In this document: positions 6,244 through 6,261 of the stretch, piece after piece
How the letters are laid out: every line of letters begins with the position of its first letter
How positions within the stretch are numbered: position 1 is the first letter of the stretch
Source: Comamonadaceae bacterium
Lineage (GTDB): Bacteria > Pseudomonadota > Gammaproteobacteria > Burkholderiales > Burkholderiaceae_C
Direction: 5' to 3'
Assembly: GCA_947454695.1 (NCBI GenBank)
Contig: CANGMW010000150.1
Coordinates: 1-6,261, forward strand
DNA length: 6,261 nucleotides
Notes under the pieces: model-generated
The model's database searches: none
What the model was told of the DNA's origin: nothing
What the model saw: the letters and a program-made list of their open reading frames with translations, nothing else
Program-made: the position numbers and the translations under genes

Positions 6244-6261
6244 GGCAGGAAAGTCAGGCAC

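Overview
The window is GC-rich (about 60% by eye) and densely coded on the minus strand. The codon use, the protein style and the arrangement of an ABC transporter followed by catabolic-type enzymes suggest a betaproteobacterium, most likely order Burkholderiales (for example Comamonadaceae). This placement is by recognition only; no search was run.

Layout in the direction of transcription (right to left): a 59-base leader (6261-6203) with a possible -10 box and a clear ribosome binding site; a periplasmic type I solute-binding protein (6202-4994); two ABC ATPases of LivG and LivF type (4973-4209 and 4212-3487); two membrane permeases of LivH and LivM type (3490-2510 and 2513-1434); an alpha/beta-fold hydrolase (1437-556); and the first 171 codons of a glutathione S-transferase-like protein that runs off the left edge (515-1). 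There is no gap over 60 bases between genes. No tRNA, rRNA, CRISPR array, insertion sequence or phage gene is visible.

The five transporter genes make a complete high-affinity uptake system of the HAAT (hydrophobic amino acid transporter) family. The binding protein captures a ligand in the periplasm, LivH/LivM form the channel, and LivG/LivF hydrolyse ATP. LivG/LivF, LivF/LivH, LivH/LivM and LivM/hydrolase each overlap by the same four bases (ATGA), so the hydrolase is wired into the transporter's translation chain. The GST-like gene follows 40 bases later and may be co-transcribed.

The substrate is not settled. By eye, the binding protein lacks counterparts of the Thr and Glu that hold the amino-acid ligand in E. 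coli LivJ. With a hydrolase and a GST-like enzyme in the same run, a non-amino-acid ligand (for example an aromatic or other carboxylate, ester or amide) is as likely as a branched-chain amino acid. I see no sign of a wholly new system. The most interesting points are the substrate question, the coupled hydrolase and a perfect hairpin inside livG.
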